Source: Chromatiales bacterium
Lineage (GTDB): Bacteria > Pseudomonadota > Gammaproteobacteria > Chromatiales > Chromatiaceae
Assembly: GCA_022360905.1 (NCBI GenBank)
Contig: JAKSBX010000194.1
Span: forward strand, 1 to 46,694
DNA: 46,694 nt
Direction of reading: 5' to 3'
The notes under the pieces are model-generated. The model saw only the letters and a program-made list of their open reading frames with translations. It ran no database searches and had not been told where the DNA came from. The position numbers and the translations under genes were made by a program. Below, in pieces: positions 43,582 to 46,694 of the stretch (within the stretch, counting starts at the first letter, position 1; every line of letters starts with the position of its first letter).

Positions 43582-45096
43582 TCAGTCATCCTTTTTTTGC
43601 TTCACTTTGAAGCCGGTGATCAGCACGATGTCATCTGTTGCATAGTCATCATAGTCTGACATCATCTCATCATTCGAGTGCTGAATGGCTACGACCGCCA
43701 TCTTGCCATTAGCAAAAAACTCGAATCCGGTAGGTTCGGCCGATTGATCTTTGACAGACAATACACGCACACAGCCATCAGTTTTGATATCCCGATCAGC
43801 GCCGTCCGGCAGACAGGCAAATACATCGCCATTCGAGTGATCCTCGATGACATAAAGATTACCGGTATGTGGTTGAAACGCCAGGTTGTCTACTGAATTG
43901 AACTCGACATCACCTTCAACGAAACGATTCACAACAACAGACGCAATGGTCTCATCGGCAAGCATTGGATCAGAGTCGATCCCACAGATAACTTCGCCAT
44001 AGTTTTGCGCCGCTTCGCGACCGGTATTAGCCCAACAGAAACGAACACCGGGACCCGTATATGTCGGATCTTTGTGCAGATCTTCCGGGCGATAGTATCC
44101 GGTTGCACCATGGTTGTTGGCGTCGCGACGTGCATCGGCTGCACTGACGCTGATCCAGGAGCCATTGCCGATTTCACAACCCTGGCCATAGTTCACCGTA
44201 AAGCTGCTGGAGGTACCTTCTCTGCAGGAGGCACGAAAAGCATAGACCGAACCGGAAACGAGTGGAGACTCTTCAAGTTTATCGATCAGTCCCCCAATAT
44301 GGGCGACATCTGGAACAAACTTGAATATGGCTCCCCCATCCACATCGGGGTCGTCACCACCATCGCCGGCCAGATCCCAATCACCCGGACGCAATTCGTC
44401 ACCACCGATAACCACGCCGTTATCCAGTACAGTCAGACCTTCCCAGGCCATGGTAGGCAGTGCATCGCGCTTAACCACATTCATCGAGCCTTCATTGTCT
44501 GCAGTGACAATAGTACCCGTGGCACGATCGGTTACTGTGTGATTCAGCGTATCCAGAGGGTTGATGATCTCATAGGCCTGACCGGAACCGGTCTCTTCTG
44601 TTGCCAGCACCGTACCCCATGCCGTGGTACGAATACCGTCGCAACGATTCATACCACGCAGGATTGTCGTCACACTGCCGTCTTCAAGATTGATCGACTG
44701 CACGGATGGATTCATCTTATCCAGACCACTGTCGAGCGTACCAATCACCTCGTCACCACCCTCAATACAGAAGATCAAGTGACTCGGTTCGTTCTCATTC
44801 GGCCAGAAACTGAACATATCGGCTTTATTACCCGCATCACGAGTAAGAATCTTGGCCTTTAGTCCTTTGGCCAAATCGATCAGATCATAGGCATTTTGTC
44901 CGGGCATGCGTGCAACACTGCCCTCTGCTGAAGCCATCAGTGGCTTTTTAATTCCGAATAGTTTTTTTGACTTGTCGTGCATTTTTTTCTGCACATACAG
45001 GCCAAAATCCATCTCATCATCATCGGCCTGCACAGCGGCAGGTACCAGCAAACTAGCTGCCACCAATACTGCGCAACTCTTGAGTTGAAAGTTCAT
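43582..45096 (-). CDS. PhoX-like (DUF839) exported protein
   Basis: A 504-residue secreted protein. A signal peptide (about residues 1-25, ending VQA) precedes a beta-propeller-like region with repeating blade motifs. DUF839/PhoX-type stretches include CEGGDEV-like IEGGDEVIGTLDSGLD, GTVLATEETGSGQAYEI, YVIEDHSNGDVF and VSVKDQSAEPTGFEFFANGK. PhoX proteins are Fe/Ca-dependent alkaline phosphatases, though many relatives are uncharacterised and the metal ligands cannot be assigned here with certainty. The start at 45096 is supported by AGAGGAG 6 nt upstream. Monocistronic. Confidence 0.75.
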   Translation of the reverse strand: MNFQLKSCAVLVAASLLVPAAVQADDDEMDFGLYVQKKMHDKSKKLFGIKKPLMASAEGSVARMPGQNAYDLIDLAKGLKAKILTRDAGNKADMFSFWPNENEPSHLIFCIEGGDEVIGTLDSGLDKMNPSVQSINLEDGSVTTILRGMNRCDGIRTTAWGTVLATEETGSGQAYEIINPLDTLNHTVTDRATGTIVTADNEGSMNVVKRDALPTMAWEGLTVLDNGVVIGGDELRPGDWDLAGDGGDDPDVDGGAIFKFVPDVAHIGGLIDKLEESPLVSGSVYAFRASCREGTSSSFTVNYGQGCEIGNGSWISVSAADARRDANNHGATGYYRPEDLHKDPTYTGPGVRFCWANTGREAAQNYGEVICGIDSDPMLADETIASVVVNRFVEGDVEFNSVDNLAFQPHTGNLYVIEDHSNGDVFACLPDGADRDIKTDGCVRVLSVKDQSAEPTGFEFFANGKMAVVAIQHSNDEMMSDYDDYATDDIVLITGFKVKQKKDD

Positions 45097-45175
45097 AAAT
45101 CGCTCCTCTAAGGCCAAGCCTTCTATTTGGTATTTAATAGAGTGCGTGAGTGTGGTCGAGAAAACTTAAGCCTGT

Positions 45176-45193
45176 TTAACAAGAACTTGACAA
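45176..45193 (-). promoter_or_regulatory. Weak Pho-box-like direct repeat
   Basis: On the minus strand TTGTCAA-GTTC-TTGTTAA (45193 to 45176) has the 7-4-7 layout of a PhoB box, but several bases differ from CTGTCAT. It lies 80 bp upstream of the PhoX-like start. Weak candidate. Confidence 0.25.
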
Positions 45194-45297
45194 ATCGATG
45201 ATGGTATTTGAGATGAAAGAGGCGATACTCACTCTAAGTATCTAAAGTACCTACAAGTTAACAAAACCGTAAGCCATCGAAAAAGTTGCTCCCGTTA

Positions 45298-45314
45298 ACA
45301 CCACTCAGTGGTGT
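45298..45314. other. Short perfect hairpin downstream of the YdjM-like gene
   Basis: ACACCACT and AGTGGTGT form 8-bp arms around one base. On the minus strand it is 41 bp after the YdjM-like stop and is followed by AACGGG, without a U-tract. Confidence 0.35.
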
Positions 45315-45354
45315 CTATTAACCCGGAGACGGATTGACAAAACCCGATTACCAC

Positions 45355-45855
45355 TCATCGAACGACTCTCGATCTGTATAGAGAGTGACAGAACAACAGT
45401 AAAATCAATAACTCCACCAAGAAACTCCAGTGCAGAAGAAAGTTGAGTACCCAGGGAGCATAAACCGATTTTAACGCTATCAGTGAATAGCCATTGCTAT
45501 CGAAAGGCACAAGCCATCTGATCTCTCCTGCCATACTATCCAGTACAAGATGGAAAAAACCATTGAGTGAGAACGCAAAAAAACCATAAGTCAGATATCC
45601 TTTATCGAAAACTCTAAACAGCCCTAGTGACATGAATAGCAGTAAGAGCCAAACAATAGGGTAGTGACTCCAGTAGCTATGATGGTGATCTCGAAAATTA
45701 TCGATGAAGTATAAATAGAGCAGATCTAAATCCGGAGCTATAGCACCCAGAAGCCCACTCGTCATGACCTTTTGTTTGACTTCTTCGGTTAAGCATAAGT
45801 GGCGGCAGACAAACTTTGTTATCAGATAGCCTGCAGGTAGATGGGCTATGAACAT
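45355..45855 (-). CDS. YdjM-like membrane-bound metal-dependent hydrolase family
   Basis: A 166-residue membrane protein of the DUF457/YdjM family. Motifs MFIAHLPAGYLI, GLLGAIAPDLDLLYLYF (metal-type Asp pair), HHHSYWSHYPIVW (histidine cluster) and FHLVLDSMAGEIRWLVPF are visible, with about four membrane helices. Family members are predicted zinc-dependent hydrolases of the inner membrane; E. coli YdjM is LexA-regulated. The start at 45855 is chosen for CAGGAT 6 nt upstream and family fit; an in-frame upstream start adds 43 residues lacking resemblance. It lies 64 bp after the creD stop. Confidence 0.82.
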   Translation of the reverse strand: MFIAHLPAGYLITKFVCRHLCLTEEVKQKVMTSGLLGAIAPDLDLLYLYFIDNFRDHHHSYWSHYPIVWLLLLFMSLGLFRVFDKGYLTYGFFAFSLNGFFHLVLDSMAGEIRWLVPFDSNGYSLIALKSVYAPWVLNFLLHWSFLVELLILLLFCHSLYRSRVVR

Positions 45856-45919
45856 GATCGATCCTGATACAGCTATTAAGATACGGGCAGCGTATCCGCC
45901 GCCCGGTGTCGATATCGAA

Positions 45920-46694
45920 TCAAATAGTCTGCTCGGATTCAGATCGTTTAGCGATCTGCATGGACAGTCCGTCAGTAAGGGCATACCAATCGACCCGGCG
46001 GGTCACCACCATTACCAGACTCAGGACCGAAAATATCAGTAACGAACCCATCAACAATGAGTTGTCTTCAGAACTTAAAATTGCGTATAACATACCATAC
46101 AGCAGTAGCAACGCTGTTGTAATCAACACCCCGTGTTTTCGCGAAGCCAAAACACTTCCGATATAAAAACCGATCAGTGAGGCAGACGCCATGGTTGCCA
46201 TAATATAAGCATAGTGGAACGCCATATGCTCAGATAGGGAGATCAACAACAAGTAAAACACACTTAAACTGAGCCCGACCAAGAGATAGTGCATCGGATG
46301 CAGCCGCAATCCCTTCATCACCTCATATAAAAAGAAACTGGCGAAGGTCAGGCCGATAAACAGGACTGCATATTTCACGGATCGCTCACTCTGTTGATAG
46401 ATATCAACAGAGTTAAATAGTTTTACGCCGAAGCCATCCTGCATCAGTTGAGAGCAATTCCCCGATTCACAGGCATTGATATGTTGGGCCGTATTGCTGG
46501 AAAATGAAGAGACATTCCAGTTCGCCTTAAACCCGCTACCGTCTATTACCCGGCTTGAAGGCAGGTAACGACCGAAAAAACTCGGATCCGGCCAATCCGC
46601 CTGGATATCAACACGTGTATTCTTACCAACGGGTGCGAATTGTAGCGACTCCATTCCGTTCATATTCAGCTCAAAGCTGAAATCGACCAGATCG
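45920..46694 (-). CDS. creD: CreD family inner membrane protein, 5' end cut by the window
   Basis: The reading frame is open through the right edge of the window (upstream in-frame codons DLVDFSFELN before MNGMES), so at least 258 residues of the C-terminal part are seen. CreD signatures: LRLHPMHYLLVGLSLSVFYLLLISLSEHMAFHYAYIMATMA, LLYGMLYAILSSEDNSLLMGSLLIFSVLSLVMVVTRRVDWYAL. Four or five membrane helices plus a periplasmic part. In E. coli, creD is controlled by the CreBC two-component system and affects envelope properties and colicin tolerance. Confidence 0.93.
   Translation of the reverse strand, partial: DLVDFSFELNMNGMESLQFAPVGKNTRVDIQADWPDPSFFGRYLPSSRVIDGSGFKANWNVSSFSSNTAQHINACESGNCSQLMQDGFGVKLFNSVDIYQQSERSVKYAVLFIGLTFASFFLYEVMKGLRLHPMHYLLVGLSLSVFYLLLISLSEHMAFHYAYIMATMASASLIGFYIGSVLASRKHGVLITTALLLLYGMLYAILSSEDNSLLMGSLLIFSVLSLVMVVTRRVDWYALTDGLSMQIAKRSESEQTI

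Noticed and set aside
45176-45193. Pho box for the PhoX-like gene
   Set aside because: Kept only as a low-confidence site; several consensus positions are missing and no PhoB/PhoR genes are in the window.

Overview
The window looks like chromosome of a free-living or symbiotic sulfur-oxidising gammaproteobacterium, probably Chromatiales-like (Thiodiazotropha/Sedimenticola/Allochromatium type). That placement is inference. It rests on a sulfur globule protein gene, a TSUP (sulfite exporter type) permease, abundant multiheme cytochromes and typical gammaproteobacterial gene orders: rpsT divergent from murJ-ribF-ileS-lspA, and uvrA divergent from an MFS gene and ssb. No tRNA, rRNA, CRISPR array, prophage or transposase gene was seen. 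Both window edges cut into other sequence; the right edge truncates a creD gene.

Region 1 (446-7373, minus strand) is the most unusual part. A dodecaheme periplasmic cytochrome ends in its own terminator. Downstream lies a tightly packed set: a TorC-type pentaheme quinol dehydrogenase, an IalB-like protein, a ZnuA-like protein without its metal-binding histidines, a tandem rhodanese whose catalytic cysteine is serine, and an ankyrin-repeat protein. All have export signals or an N-terminal anchor. I read this as an uncharacterised quinol-linked periplasmic respiratory system with scaffold or chaperone proteins built from inactivated enzyme folds.

Region 2 (7374-14115) holds lon behind a heat-shock type promoter, a small membrane protein, nnrS with a near-ideal FNR/DNR box and a divergent 54-residue ORF, the sulfur globule protein gene, and a TSUP permease. 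Region 3 (14116-24564) has a large sensor with substrate-binding, PAS, GGDEF and EAL domains, then ssb, a YajR-like MFS transporter, uvrA and a beta-helix lipoprotein. Region 4 (24945-30541) is a stress and thiol-redox cluster: a GlsB-type membrane protein and a peroxiredoxin-glutaredoxin hybrid plus glutathione reductase operon. A second glutathione reductase is divergent from it across an OxyR-like palindrome, followed by a small membrane-anchored protein and a GFA-family protein.

Region 5 (30597-33668) has a MITE-like element, an atypical HAD protein, a lipoprotein and a NamZ/DUF1343 protein. Region 6 (33732-40656) is the housekeeping lspA-ileS-ribF-murJ cluster and rpsT. Region 7 (40806-46694) has a CAP-domain protein with a VPLPA-CTERM sorting tail, a cysteine-rich Fe-S/CCG oxidoreductase subunit, a PhoX-like protein, a YdjM-like membrane protein and the C-terminal part of CreD.

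The intergenic DNA carries several dispersed repeat families: a 100-bp GTAGGGTGGGG palindrome (2 copies), a C/T-rich repeat of about 180-205 bp (2 copies, one inside GTTAAC-bounded ends), a TTTGCGG-type repeat (2-3 copies) and a short GGGYCTGTTAAC motif scattered between genes.
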